DNA of 17,511 bases from Pseudobutyrivibrio sp. UBA1225 (GCA_002309345.1 DBWZ01000062.1:49459-66969), one strand, 5' to 3'; counted from the stretch's first letter, positions 6,882 through 15,984 are shown. Numbers and translations are program-made. Notes: generated from the sequence alone by a model not told the origin.

Positions 6882-8756
6882 ATGGCAAGTAAGAAAGTAC
6901 ATAGTCTGATAAAGGGTATTGCAGTTACAGGTACGGCGGTATCTGGTGCATCATCACTGGGAGATGCAAATTTGGCATTTGCGCAGGATGTAGAAGCAAC
7001 GGAGGAAGCGGAGCTTGTGGTGCCGGTGCAGGAAGCTACATTGGATTTAACCACTCATGAGATGGAGGTGGTTTCAGAAGCTGCGCCATCAGATAATCCA
7101 GTTGTTCCGGTAGGAGCAGGTGAAGCGGCGGCAGGAGTTGAGGTTGTAGTCGATAGCCAACCAGGGGTCGCTAATGCTGATGTACAGCTGCAGGTATCTG
7201 AAGGTGTTGGAGTTGTAGCTCCTTCAGCAGAGAATATAAATAATCAACTGGGTGCGGTTCAAGAAAATGTAGTGGTAGATGAAGGTACTGCCATAGCAGC
7301 CGCAGAGCAGGTGCAGCCTGCTCAGATGACTATTGAGGAAGAAGAAACTTGGCTTGCATCAACTTCTGAAGCAGCAGAAGCTCAATATAACAGTGAAAGC
7401 ACAAGTTATGCTAGCGCTGTATCGGAGGCGGAGAGTGCATATGCTTCTGAGAGTGCGGCTTATACTGAAGCGGGCTATGATTCTAAAGAGTTAATAGAAG
7501 CAAGAGCAGATGTTGATGCCAAGCTGAAGGTGGAGGAGGAGGTTAGAACTTCCATTGCTGATAAAAATCAAAAGCTTAATTCGGGCAATTACTATACAAC
7601 TGTCGGAAGACCTTTGGCAGTTGCTATGATAAAGTTCAAGTTGATACTGGACGGAACGCTTGATGATAATACTGCCTCAACTTTCGAGGCTAAGTGGGAT
7701 AATCGTGGTGCTTATCAAGATAAAAACTGCAAGATAACATACACAGATACCAATGGTGTTTTCCACACAGAATACTATGATTATGTAACCATAGATGAAA
7801 ATGGTGATTCCTTATTCAAGACTGTCGGGGCCAACGGAAAGCTTACCGACTATGACGATATCGCAAAGAACGTTGATGGTATCAACGTACTTGAGAAAGA
7901 AAATATCAACACTAATCCTAATGGTCAGGCAAAGTTTAATTCCAAGGGGCAGGATTGGTATAAGAAGGAAGACTATCTCAAAGATATAGGTCTGTGGGAT
8001 GCTTTAAGTGCATCAATTGTAAGCTTGGCAGAAAAGGTAGAGCAAGCCATAACAGCACAGGATGAGTTTGTGGATTCGGCTACTGCCAGTCAAATAGCTT
8101 CCCAGAGCACCGCTGAATATAGAGCGGAATCATTAACTGCTCGAATGCATTCTGAGAGTGTGGTTAAATCACAAAGTATTGCTGACTCAGAGCTAGTAAG
8201 TATTTCGGAATCTCACAGTTTGGTTAATTCAATGGCTCTTAGCGAGATTGAATCTACAGCAACAAGCTTTTCAGAGTCATTTAGCGAGTCTGCTGCTAGT
8301 GAATCCATAGCTGTTGCAGCGGCTATAGCAAACGTTGCTCCTGCCCATATATCTGTTTCTCAGGTTCCTCTTTCAGTAGTACACAATGAGCATGAGGAGA
8401 ATGATAATCATATTCAGCAGCAGGAACAGGAGCAGGCTCAGACTCAATATCAAGAAGCGGTGGCCAACAATAGAGGTAATGGAGTATCTACAAATCAAGC
8501 TATTGGGCAACAGGAGATTCAACAGCAAGCAGAGCTTACAATCGCTGATACAGCAGAAAATATGGCATCCTTACATCAGAATCAATCTATGGATACTGTT
8601 ACTGTTGGAGATGAGGATAGCGCTAAATATGGTGAGGCGAAGGAGGTTTCATCTTCCGTTGGACGGAGAGTGCTTCCAGTACTTGCTGCCATAGCAGCTT
8701 TCTTTGGAGTTGGAAAGGTTAAAAAGGAAAAAAAGGATTTGGAGAACAATAGCTAG
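6882..8756 (+). CDS. Secreted Ser-containing surface protein, probable accessory Sec substrate (paralogue 2)
   Basis: The protein has 624 residues. Its short signal peptide is nearly superimposable on that of the gene at 4578: basic start, IAVTGTAVSGASSLGDA core, AFA cleavage near residue 34. An acidic Val/Ala/Glu region follows, then the shared module (about 149-345): MTIEEE, LASTSE, GYDS, NYY, MIKFKL, EYYDYVT and GINV. Next come a Ser-rich part (about 370-480) with SES/SIS motifs, VPLSV, a Gln/Asn-rich stretch (about 505-560), VGDED, a C-terminal hydrophobic span (LPVLAAIAAFFGVG) and a Lys-rich tail. No LPXTG. It is a tandem paralogue of the upstream gene, with the stalk repeats replaced and a Gln-rich insertion before the anchor. 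It directly precedes secY2 with no terminator between, so read-through into the export operon is likely. Role inferred from context: glycosylated surface protein exported by SecA2/SecY2. Confidence 0.75.
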   Translation: MASKKVHSLIKGIAVTGTAVSGASSLGDANLAFAQDVEATEEAELVVPVQEATLDLTTHEMEVVSEAAPSDNPVVPVGAGEAAAGVEVVVDSQPGVANADVQLQVSEGVGVVAPSAENINNQLGAVQENVVVDEGTAIAAAEQVQPAQMTIEEEETWLASTSEAAEAQYNSESTSYASAVSEAESAYASESAAYTEAGYDSKELIEARADVDAKLKVEEEVRTSIADKNQKLNSGNYYTTVGRPLAVAMIKFKLILDGTLDDNTASTFEAKWDNRGAYQDKNCKITYTDTNGVFHTEYYDYVTIDENGDSLFKTVGANGKLTDYDDIAKNVDGINVLEKENINTNPNGQAKFNSKGQDWYKKEDYLKDIGLWDALSASIVSLAEKVEQAITAQDEFVDSATASQIASQSTAEYRAESLTARMHSESVVKSQSIADSELVSISESHSLVNSMALSEIESTATSFSESFSESAASESIAVAAAIANVAPAHISVSQVPLSVVHNEHEENDNHIQQQEQEQAQTQYQEAVANNRGNGVSTNQAIGQQEIQQQAELTIADTAENMASLHQNQSMDTVTVGDEDSAKYGEAKEVSSSVGRRVLPVLAAIAAFFGVGKVKKEKKDLENNS

Positions 8757-8766
8757 TTTAGTAACG

Positions 8767-8796
8767 TTGTGATACAATTTTTAGAGGGGATAATAC
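8767..8796 (+). promoter_or_regulatory. Candidate promoter of the secY2-gtfB operon
   Basis: TTGTGA (8767-8772) is followed by GATAAT (8789-8794, 16-nt spacer) or TAATAC (8791-8796, 18-nt spacer). It lies 11 nt after the stop of the preceding gene and about 25 nt before secY2. There is no terminator in this 61-nt gap, so the operon may be served both by this promoter and by read-through from the substrate gene. Confidence 0.4.
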
Positions 8797-8817
8797 ACAA
8801 AATATTGGGGCGGAGAT

Positions 8818-10023
8818 TTGAAACAAAAATATTTTCCTAAAACACTAATTCAAAAATTATTGTTTTCTCTAATAATAATGGCGGCTTATCTTATAGGAAG
8901 AGAGTTGCCTCTTTATGGTGTGGATTTGGCGGCTTACGACGCTTTTCGTGATGCCACAGACGATCTAATCATGCAGACAATAGGTGGAGATAGATACAAG
9001 ACAAGTGTATTGGCTCTTGGTATATCTCCATTTATGTTTTCTACCCTTTTAATCCAGATGGGTGTTGCAGTTAAAAATGCTGATAGCAAATCCCATACTT
9101 CTCCTAGAAAGGTCACAATAGCCACTCTTGTTATGATGTTTATGTGGGCATCTGTTCAGGCATATTTCACTACAGAATCTACTTTCTATGTCTATCAGGG
9201 GGGATGGGAGCTGGTGCTCGCCAAGATTATATCTGGTATAGAACTGGTTACAGGTGCCTTTGTAATTTTATGGTTGGCTACAAGAAATGGTAAATACGGT
9301 ATTGGCGGTCAGACTGTCTTAATTTATGTAAACATCCTTGATAGCGTTGTAAATACAGTGCGCTACGCCGAAATGGATCAACTGAAAATTATTGGCACCA
9401 TTAGTGCAGTTGCCATATTATTTACAATCATCTTCGAAAATACGGAATACAGAATTCCGATGCAGCGAATTTCTATTCATAATATTTATTCTGATAAAAA
9501 CTATATCCCAATCAAATTAAATCCAATTGGCATGATGCCGGTTATGTTTTCATCGGCTTTTTTTATGCTGCCCGTATATGTTTGCAGGTTCCTCGCTGAT
9601 TTGATGCCTGAGAATAAAGATATAGCTTGGCTGACGGAAAATATGGATACCACTCACACACTTGGTGTGGGGGTTTATGTTGTGGTGCTTTATGTTATCA
9701 CAGTTGTTTTTTCTTTTGTTTTCATCAGCCCAAAGAATCTGGCGGAGTCCCTGCAGAAATCAGGAGATAGTATTACTGGGCTTCGAGCGGGCAAAAGGAC
9801 TCAAAGATTTATAGGTAAGAGGGTGTTTTTTATATCTGTTTTTTCGGCAACCTTTATGGCTATTTTCATCGGACTTCCGCTCTGGCTGCAGCTTCAGGGA
9901 AGGGTTGATATATCTATTATGAGTTTGCCATCGATTATGATTGCTATGGGAAGTATTAATTGTAACTTGTATCGAGAGTTCAAGGCTGTTAAGGACTACG
10001 ATGCGTATATTCCGTTTATATAA
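8818..10023 (+). CDS. secY2: Accessory Sec translocon channel SecY2
   Basis: The protein has 401 residues and about ten membrane spans, the SecY layout in a slightly short form typical of SecY2. It should form the membrane channel for the glycosylated substrates, driven by SecA2. N-terminal features match SecY: amphipathic start, first span, then YLIGRELPLYGVD, and later LGISPFMFSTLLIQM, the SecY TM2 region. The start is TTG at 8818, after GGGGCGGAG (8807-8815); the purine-rich site is unusually close (2 nt from GGAG, 7 nt from the GGGG). An in-frame ATG at 8878 would cut off the conserved first span, so TTG is preferred. It opens the operon; asp1 follows after 18 nt. Divergence from housekeeping SecY and the Asp1/SecA2 neighbours make it the accessory channel. 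Confidence 0.95.
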   Translation: MKQKYFPKTLIQKLLFSLIIMAAYLIGRELPLYGVDLAAYDAFRDATDDLIMQTIGGDRYKTSVLALGISPFMFSTLLIQMGVAVKNADSKSHTSPRKVTIATLVMMFMWASVQAYFTTESTFYVYQGGWELVLAKIISGIELVTGAFVILWLATRNGKYGIGGQTVLIYVNILDSVVNTVRYAEMDQLKIIGTISAVAILFTIIFENTEYRIPMQRISIHNIYSDKNYIPIKLNPIGMMPVMFSSAFFMLPVYVCRFLADLMPENKDIAWLTENMDTTHTLGVGVYVVVLYVITVVFSFVFISPKNLAESLQKSGDSITGLRAGKRTQRFIGKRVFFISVFSATFMAIFIGLPLWLQLQGRVDISIMSLPSIMIAMGSINCNLYREFKAVKDYDAYIPFI

Positions 10024-10041
10024 GATTGTGATGAGGTTATT

Positions 10042-11649
10042 ATGCTTTATTTTGTTCCAGCTTGGTATCAAAAGAATAAATGGAAAGAATCAGAGCAGAA
10101 TTGGCATACAAGGCGTATGCACACTGAGTTTGATGACACGGTAAAGCAGGTGCAGATGTTTTATCGAAACGGCATGCGTGATTTTAAGATTTTGCTTTTG
10201 AGTCATACGCCGAACTTTAGGCATTTTTTGCATAGGCAGGGTGTTTTCCATGCGCCTTATTGGTCTTGCTTTGACTGCATTCAGGAGATTACGAGAAGGA
10301 AGGCCGTGGTTTTTTCTTTCCATAATTTGGCGTGGCCTCCTCACATTGAATTCGTATATACGCCATTTGTTGTTGTGGCATACTTAGAGAATGTTAAGTA
10401 TGCAGAAATCAACTTCGGCGAGGCTGGAAATCCTATTGAAGTTAGTATGTATCTTAATGGAAACCTGAGCAGGCGTAATATTTATGATGACCGAGGCTTT
10501 GTATCATCAACAGAAGTCTATGATAACGGTAGAATCGTATATACGGACTATCTCACGGAAAAGGGCACCACAAAGCTTAGGGAATATGCTGATACCGGTA
10601 GAGTAGAGATTAATGAAAGTATCAATACCTATCTACTGGCTAACGATGGAAAGTTCGAGACAAGGGAGTTTAAGAAGCTCTACTATGAGGATCTTGCTGA
10701 GGTCATAATGGAAGTTTTTGAGGCTCATCTGGAAAGCACAGAAGATGAGGATATTTTCTGTGTTGCAATGCACGAGCTTAACTATTTAGCCCTAAAGAGA
10801 TTTATCGGTAAAAAGAAGTGTATTCTATCTTTCTACGGGGATAGATATCGTATCAAAAATCATCCGGAAGGCAAGGAGATGGTTGAAAAGGGTGGTTATG
10901 TCATTACTGATTCCGAGGCGACAACCCGTTATCTTAAGCGTGAGATGGATGAAGAGGTTGAAAATATTATCGATATTTCGCCGTATGATTCACGAATGGA
11001 TTTTGGTATCAGTCAGCAGCTTACGGTTCAAAAAATTCTTGTGCCTGTTGATGATTTGCCTGCAGAGAGATTTAAGATTTTGATGGAGCAGTTGGCCACA
11101 TATATTTCGACCAACGAAAATGCCATGGTGCATATCTTCACTAGAAATGCAGCCTACGATTTGCCGGACAAGCTTTTGGCTTCTATTGCAGACATATTGG
11201 TGGCTGCAGGTTTTGATAGAAGAATGGTTATTCCAGAAATCATCGAGGATGATACTGCTGAAAACGAAATTGATGAGGAAGTTCTTGATGAGGTTCCAGT
11301 TAGATTCTTTATCGAGCAGTGCGTTGATGAGTTATCGGTAAGTAAGTGCATCCGCGAGCAGCGAATCATGGTAGACATGCAGCACAACCCGGATTTGTTT
11401 TTACAGATTAACTGTATCAGCTCTGCTATTCCGCAGTTGGTTCGCCGCGAAACCCAGTACATGTTAAATGGTGGAAATGGATTCGTAGTTACGGATTTTG
11501 AACAAATCCCAGCTGCGCTAGATTACTTTTTGGGTTCGCTTTATAACTGGAATCAAGCTAAGGTTTATGCTTATGAAATTGGGCAGAAGTATACCACCAA
11601 AAAGCTATTAGAAAAATGGAAAGATGTTATGCAAACATTGGAGAGTTAA
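10042..11649 (+). CDS. asp1: Accessory Sec system protein Asp1
   Basis: The protein has 535 residues, the usual Asp1 size. It opens with MLYFVPAWY and carries the family features FDDTVKQVQMF and FRHFLHRQG in the first 80 residues. Known Asp1 has a GT-B-like fold related to GtfA/GtfB but no glycosyltransferase activity; it binds glycan and scaffolds the Asp1-Asp2-Asp3 complex that hands the substrate to SecA2. No EX7E catalytic motif is seen in the C-terminal half. The start has GATGAGG ending 5 nt upstream (10030-10036). Its stop codon directly abuts the asp3 start, indicating translational coupling. Asp2, its binding partner, is encoded far upstream rather than next to it. Confidence 0.95.
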   Translation: MLYFVPAWYQKNKWKESEQNWHTRRMHTEFDDTVKQVQMFYRNGMRDFKILLLSHTPNFRHFLHRQGVFHAPYWSCFDCIQEITRRKAVVFSFHNLAWPPHIEFVYTPFVVVAYLENVKYAEINFGEAGNPIEVSMYLNGNLSRRNIYDDRGFVSSTEVYDNGRIVYTDYLTEKGTTKLREYADTGRVEINESINTYLLANDGKFETREFKKLYYEDLAEVIMEVFEAHLESTEDEDIFCVAMHELNYLALKRFIGKKKCILSFYGDRYRIKNHPEGKEMVEKGGYVITDSEATTRYLKREMDEEVENIIDISPYDSRMDFGISQQLTVQKILVPVDDLPAERFKILMEQLATYISTNENAMVHIFTRNAAYDLPDKLLASIADILVAAGFDRRMVIPEIIEDDTAENEIDEEVLDEVPVRFFIEQCVDELSVSKCIREQRIMVDMQHNPDLFLQINCISSAIPQLVRRETQYMLNGGNGFVVTDFEQIPAALDYFLGSLYNWNQAKVYAYEIGQKYTTKKLLEKWKDVMQTLES

Positions 11650-12081
11650 ATGGAAAAAGCAAGTTGGACTATCTATTGGAATGAATATAGCTCGGACACC
11701 TACCTGTATGGTTCTAATATTGAGTACAAGGGCCGAAATAGCGTTCATTTTAAAAATGAGCTGATGCCTCCTGGAACCATTATCAAAGAGTGGTATTCCC
11801 TGACAAACTATCAGGCGCAGCGTATCGAACCATCGCTGCCGATAATCGATGGTGAGAGTCGCTATAGGATAAAGGTTAATGTTGAGACCAAGGATGGTAG
11901 TGGTTATCTTATCCGGCTTGTTTTTCTTGATAGGTATGAGCGAGAGGCGGGAGACTTTACTCTAAGAGATAAGGAAGCAGAATTCTCCTGTCCGCTGAAA
12001 ACCTACAGCTATAGAATGCAGCTTATAAATGCAGGTATGACGGAGTTTGTTTACCATTCAGTAACTATAGAAGAAATCTAA
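11650..12081 (+). CDS. asp3: Accessory Sec system protein Asp3
   Basis: The protein has 143 residues and shows the Asp3 pattern: DTYLYGSNIEY near residue 16, LMPPGTIIKEWYSLTNYQ at about 38-55, then a beta-rich body with no signal peptide or membrane span. Asp3 is a carbohydrate-binding-module-like protein that joins Asp1 and Asp2 and contacts SecA2. The ATG follows the asp1 stop with no gap; the ribosome site GGAGAG lies inside the end of asp1. secA2 begins 1 nt after its stop. This arrangement implies coupled, stoichiometric synthesis. Confidence 0.92.
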   Translation: MEKASWTIYWNEYSSDTYLYGSNIEYKGRNSVHFKNELMPPGTIIKEWYSLTNYQAQRIEPSLPIIDGESRYRIKVNVETKDGSGYLIRLVFLDRYEREAGDFTLRDKEAEFSCPLKTYSYRMQLINAGMTEFVYHSVTIEEI

Positions 12082-12082
12082 T

Positions 12083-14431
12083 ATGAAGATTAAAAAGACA
12101 AGAGGAATCGTCAAAAAACTTTATAAGGAACTGAAGAAGGTTAAGCGCTATAAGTCTGCCATGGAGGCACTATCTGATGCAGAGCTAAAGGCTAAAACAG
12201 CTGAGTTTAAAGAGCGCTACACTAAGGGGGAAAGCCTTGATAAGATGCTGCCAGAAGCTTTTGCAGCCATGTGTGAGGCTGATTTTAGAGTGCTTAAAAT
12301 GTATCCCTTTGATGTGCAAATTTTGGCGGGAATTGCTTTGCACAAGGGCTATCTTGCTGAGATGAACACTGGGGAGGGAAAGACCCTTACGGCAACACTT
12401 CCTATGTACCTAAATGGTCTTACAAGCAAGGGGGCAATCCTTGTTACAAACAATGAGTATTTGGCTTTGCGTGACGCCGAGGAAATGGGTCCAGCCTATA
12501 AATTCATGGGCCTATCTATCGAAGCGGGCGTTAAGCGTGATGAAGATGATAAATTTGAAAATGATGAAAAGAAGAAAATCTATGAGGCAGATATCGTATA
12601 TACGACTCACTCTGCGCTGGGATTTGATTATCTGATAAACAACTTGGTTAAATCTGCTAGCGAGAGATTTCTTAGAGATTTCAATTATATCATTATAGAT
12701 GAGGCTGATTCAGTTCTTTTAGATAGTGCAAGTACCCCTCTAGTTATTTCCGGAGCTCCTCGTGTTCAATCAAATTTGTACGAGACTGCCGATTTCTTTG
12801 TGCGAACCTTAAAGGAAGATGTGGACTATGAGGTGGAGGAAAAAAATGTTTGGTTTACAGAAAAAGGATTGGCTTATGCTGAAAGCTACTTTGGAATAGA
12901 AAACATTTTTGATCCAGAGTACTTTGAAATATACAGACATCTAGTTCTTGCTCTTAGGGCCCACAAGATTATTGAAAAGGGTACCGAGTACATGATTTCC
13001 GAGTCCGGAGATGTGGCGCTTATAGATGCCAGTTCAGGACGAATGCTAAAGGGCGTCAAGCTTAGAGGTGGACAGCACCAAGCGATTGAATGCAAAGAGC
13101 GTGTTGATATTACCCAGGAAAACCGTTCAATGGCATCAATTACTTATCAAAATTTCTTTTCAATGTTTCCTAAGATGGCTGGTATGAGCGGAACTATTTA
13201 CGATGCTAAGGACGAGCTTTACGATGTGTACGGCAAGAGGGTTGTTGTTATTCCTACCAACAATCCTGTTCAGAGAGTTGATTGCCCAGATTGGTATTTT
13301 AGTGATTCAAAAAAGCAGTTTGAAGCAGTCATAAAGCTTGCTCTTAAAAAGCACGATACGGGGCAACCTGTTTTGATAGTTACAACAATGATTTCCGATA
13401 CTGAAATCATATCTCATCTTTTAGTAAAAGAGGGTATAGCCCATTCTGTGTTAAATGCCAACAACGCCTTTTGGGAGGCTGACATAATCAAAGAGGCAGG
13501 GCAGATGGGAGCAATGACTGTTGCAACCTCAATGGCCGGTCGTGGCACTGACATTAAGTTGGGAGCTGGTGTTAAAGAGTTGGGTGGTCTTGCTGTTATC
13601 GGTGTTGGTCGAATGCTCAATGTGCGAGATGAGCGACAAGCTAGAGGTCGTGCAGGTAGACAGGGTGATCCAGGCTACAGTCGATTCATTGTTTCATTGG
13701 AGGATGATATAGTTGAAAAGGGAACAGATCCAGAAAAGCTTAAAAAATATATAGATGGGAAAAAACGTATAAGCGATAGAAGAGTTAAGCGAATAGTAAA
13801 TGGAGCCCAGAGAACGAACGAGGAGATAGGCGTTACCAACAGAAAGACTTCTAAGGACTACGATGTGGTGCTTCAGCTTGAAAGAAAGCTTATGTACGAT
13901 ACCAGAGATATGCTTTTGGATGGTGGCACAGTTGAAAGGGATAAGCTTATAGAAATTGCAAAAGAGAACATAGATATATTTTTAAAGGAAAACAAGCGAC
14001 TGACGCATACAGAGCTAAACAGATATCTGTTAGATAATATTTCATATCGAATGGAAAAGGACACAGGTTTTTTGAACCTTAACAACAAGACTAGAGTTAA
14101 GGCATACATCATAGCTCGCCTAGAAAAATCTCTAGAGGAAAAGAGAGAATCCATAGGTTCATCAAATGGAATGAATGACTTCATCAGGGTATCAGCCCTT
14201 TCGGCAATTGATGAAGCATGGATTGAACAGGTTGACTACTTGCAACAATTGCAGGCTGCAGTTACCGGCCGAAGTTCAGCTCAAAGAAATCTCATGTTTG
14301 AGTATCAAGGTGAAGCTCTTGAATCCTTCAGAAAGATGGAGACTCGAATCCGAAGAAACATTATTAGAAATATTTGTCTCAGCGAAGTTAGTATGGATGA
14401 GAAAAATAGATTACATATTATATTACCGTAA
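12083..14431 (+). CDS. secA2: Accessory preprotein translocase ATPase SecA2
   Basis: The protein has 782 residues with the SecA DEAD-motor order. Walker A is MNTGEGKT (residues 94-101), Walker B is DEAD (206-209), and the preprotein cross-linking region follows. The second nucleotide-binding half carries MAGRGTDIKLG and the Arg-rich RQARGRAGRQGDPG motif. The helical scaffold ends without the C-terminal Cys/His zinc motif of housekeeping SecA, as in accessory SecA2. It powers export of the glycosylated SRR-type proteins through SecY2. The start at 12083 is 1 nt after the asp3 stop with only a weak Shine-Dalgarno, consistent with coupling. All nucleotide-binding motifs look intact. Confidence 0.96.
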   Translation: MKIKKTRGIVKKLYKELKKVKRYKSAMEALSDAELKAKTAEFKERYTKGESLDKMLPEAFAAMCEADFRVLKMYPFDVQILAGIALHKGYLAEMNTGEGKTLTATLPMYLNGLTSKGAILVTNNEYLALRDAEEMGPAYKFMGLSIEAGVKRDEDDKFENDEKKKIYEADIVYTTHSALGFDYLINNLVKSASERFLRDFNYIIIDEADSVLLDSASTPLVISGAPRVQSNLYETADFFVRTLKEDVDYEVEEKNVWFTEKGLAYAESYFGIENIFDPEYFEIYRHLVLALRAHKIIEKGTEYMISESGDVALIDASSGRMLKGVKLRGGQHQAIECKERVDITQENRSMASITYQNFFSMFPKMAGMSGTIYDAKDELYDVYGKRVVVIPTNNPVQRVDCPDWYFSDSKKQFEAVIKLALKKHDTGQPVLIVTTMISDTEIISHLLVKEGIAHSVLNANNAFWEADIIKEAGQMGAMTVATSMAGRGTDIKLGAGVKELGGLAVIGVGRMLNVRDERQARGRAGRQGDPGYSRFIVSLEDDIVEKGTDPEKLKKYIDGKKRISDRRVKRIVNGAQRTNEEIGVTNRKTSKDYDVVLQLERKLMYDTRDMLLDGGTVERDKLIEIAKENIDIFLKENKRLTHTELNRYLLDNISYRMEKDTGFLNLNNKTRVKAYIIARLEKSLEEKRESIGSSNGMNDFIRVSALSAIDEAWIEQVDYLQQLQAAVTGRSSAQRNLMFEYQGEALESFRKMETRIRRNIIRNICLSEVSMDEKNRLHIILP

Positions 14432-14436
14432 CACAT

Positions 14437-14474
14437 GGCTTCCCCTAAGGGGGAGAAGCCGACTTATGAGGGGG
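14437..14474 (+). repeat. G/C-rich hairpin element between secA2 and gtfA
   Basis: GGCTTC-CCC (14437-14445) pairs with GGG-A-GAAGCC (14451-14460), a 9-bp stem with one bulged A and a 5-nt loop. GAGGGGG follows at 14468-14474. There is no U-run, so it is not a standard terminator. The G/C-rich run stands out against AT-rich surroundings and resembles, from memory, the small dispersed palindromic repeats of Clostridia (CCCCT/AGGGGG arms followed by GAGGGG). It may also be an mRNA processing or stability element between the motor and glycosylation genes. Confidence 0.5.
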
Positions 14475-14487
14475 AAACAATTAAGAT

Positions 14488-15984
14488 ATGATTTACAATT
14501 TTAATTTGGGAATAGGCTGGGCATCCTCGGGAGTGGAATATGCTCAAAGCTATAGGGCAAAGGTGCTAAAAGCTATCGGCGCCCCTGCAAAGTTTATATT
14601 TACAGACATGTTTCCAAGAGACAATCTTATCGACATGACTCGGAACATCGGATTTGATGATGACCAAATAATTTGGCTTTATACTTTCTTTACCGACAAC
14701 AAGCCATCGGAGGTGACCTATACCTTGGATGATTTGCGGGAGTCCGTGCAAACCGATAAATATGTTTATGAGAGGGAAGGAGATAAAGGTAAAATAGTTT
14801 TTCCTGGAGATAACAATTTTTATCGAATCTATTTCTTAAACAAGGTGGACGAGCTTGTTCATCGAGTTGAGATTGTATCCGAGGGGTGTTTAATTAGAAA
14901 AGATTATTTTATGTCGACAAGGATATTCTCGGAATACTATGCGCCCTTAGATGGAAAGGCTCACATGTATCAGCGAAGGTTCTTTAACAGGGATGGCAGC
15001 CTTGCTTACGAAGAAATTAATGATGACGATGTTGTAATGTATAAGTTTCCTGACAAAATCATCTGCTCTAAGCAGGATTTGGTAGGATATATGACCTCAA
15101 AGCTAGGTTTGACGGCGGATGACTTAGTAATCATAGATCGGTCCACTGGTCAGGGGCAGGCAATATTGGAGAATGTAGGAGACGCCAAGGTGGGAATTGT
15201 GATTCACGCAGACCACTATAGCGAAGGCGCTACGGACGACGATTATATCCTTTGGAACAACTATTATGAATACGCATTTGCGATGCATAAGCATATCAGT
15301 TTTTATATTGCTGCCACCGAGGATCAGCGGCAGCTGTTGCTTAAGCAGTTTGAAAAATATCTTGGGACGAAGCCAACAATCTACACCATTCCAGTTGGAA
15401 GCTTAGCGGAGCTTAAGCAGGCTAAAGAGCCGAGAAAGCCACATTCATTTATCACAGCATCAAGACTTGCCACAGAAAAGCATGTGGATTGGCTAGTTTC
15501 AGCAGTGGCAGAGGCTCGCAAAGAAATTCCAGATATCACACTCGATATATACGGCAAGGGCATGGCTGAAAAAAGTCTTGAGGAGCAAATTGAAAAGCTT
15601 GGCGCAAAGGACTACATCAGATTGATGGGACAGTATGATTTGGAGAATGTTTACATCAAATACGATGGATATCTTTCTGCATCTACCAGCGAGGGGTTTG
15701 GGCTTACGCTTATGGAAGCGATTGGTTCAGGGCTCCCGATTATTGGATTTGATGTGCGCTATGGCAACAAGAATTTTATCGACGAAGGAAAGAATGGATA
15801 TAGATTGCCATATGCTGTTGGTATGGAAAAGAGCAGAAGACAAAGCAAGCTTGTTGAGGCAATCAAAAAGCTATGCTTGGAGGGTGACATGGAATCCTTC
15901 AGAAATCATTCCTATGAAAAGGCAAAAGAATACTTGGCCAGTGAAGTGGAGGCAAAATGGAAAAAGCTAGTGGCGGAACAATAA
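14488..15984 (+). CDS. gtfA: SRR protein O-GlcNAc transferase, catalytic subunit GtfA
   Basis: The protein has 498 residues. It begins with IYNFNLGIGWASSGVEYAQ, the hallmark N-terminus of GtfA. A beta-rich add-on domain follows (about 70-210), then the GT-B halves. HADHYSE at 240-246 lies in the first half, and the retaining GT4 EX7E motif (E402 and E410) in the second. GtfA with GtfB transfers GlcNAc from UDP-GlcNAc to Ser/Thr of SRR substrates in the cytoplasm, before export. The nearest upstream Shine-Dalgarno-like run is GAGGGGG at 14468-14474, a long 13 nt from the ATG and part of the hairpin element, so translation may be modest or partly coupled. The start is fixed by N-terminal conservation. 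gtfB overlaps its end by 28 bp. Confidence 0.95.
   Translation: MIYNFNLGIGWASSGVEYAQSYRAKVLKAIGAPAKFIFTDMFPRDNLIDMTRNIGFDDDQIIWLYTFFTDNKPSEVTYTLDDLRESVQTDKYVYEREGDKGKIVFPGDNNFYRIYFLNKVDELVHRVEIVSEGCLIRKDYFMSTRIFSEYYAPLDGKAHMYQRRFFNRDGSLAYEEINDDDVVMYKFPDKIICSKQDLVGYMTSKLGLTADDLVIIDRSTGQGQAILENVGDAKVGIVIHADHYSEGATDDDYILWNNYYEYAFAMHKHISFYIAATEDQRQLLLKQFEKYLGTKPTIYTIPVGSLAELKQAKEPRKPHSFITASRLATEKHVDWLVSAVAEARKEIPDITLDIYGKGMAEKSLEEQIEKLGAKDYIRLMGQYDLENVYIKYDGYLSASTSEGFGLTLMEAIGSGLPIIGFDVRYGNKNFIDEGKNGYRLPYAVGMEKSRRQSKLVEAIKKLCLEGDMESFRNHSYEKAKEYLASEVEAKWKKLVAEQ
15946..15959 (+). promoter_or_regulatory. Ribosome binding site for gtfB inside gtfA
   Basis: GTGGAGG (15946-15952) lies 4 nt before the ATG at 15957, within the last codons of gtfA. 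It fixes the gtfB start and the 28-bp overlap. Confidence 0.75.

Noticed and set aside
8386..8694. Overlapping + frame of 102 residues inside the paralogue 2 gene
   Set aside because: It is an alternate frame of the Gln-rich region with no ribosome site and no recognisable motif.
1200..8756. LPXTG-type sortase motif in the three surface proteins
   Set aside because: Each C-terminus was read through; none contains LPXTG or a close variant, only the PL(A/S)V and DE(D/E) motifs.
8818..10023. Housekeeping secY
   Set aside because: The gene is next to asp1/asp3/secA2, not ribosomal protein genes, and the sequence diverges from canonical SecY.
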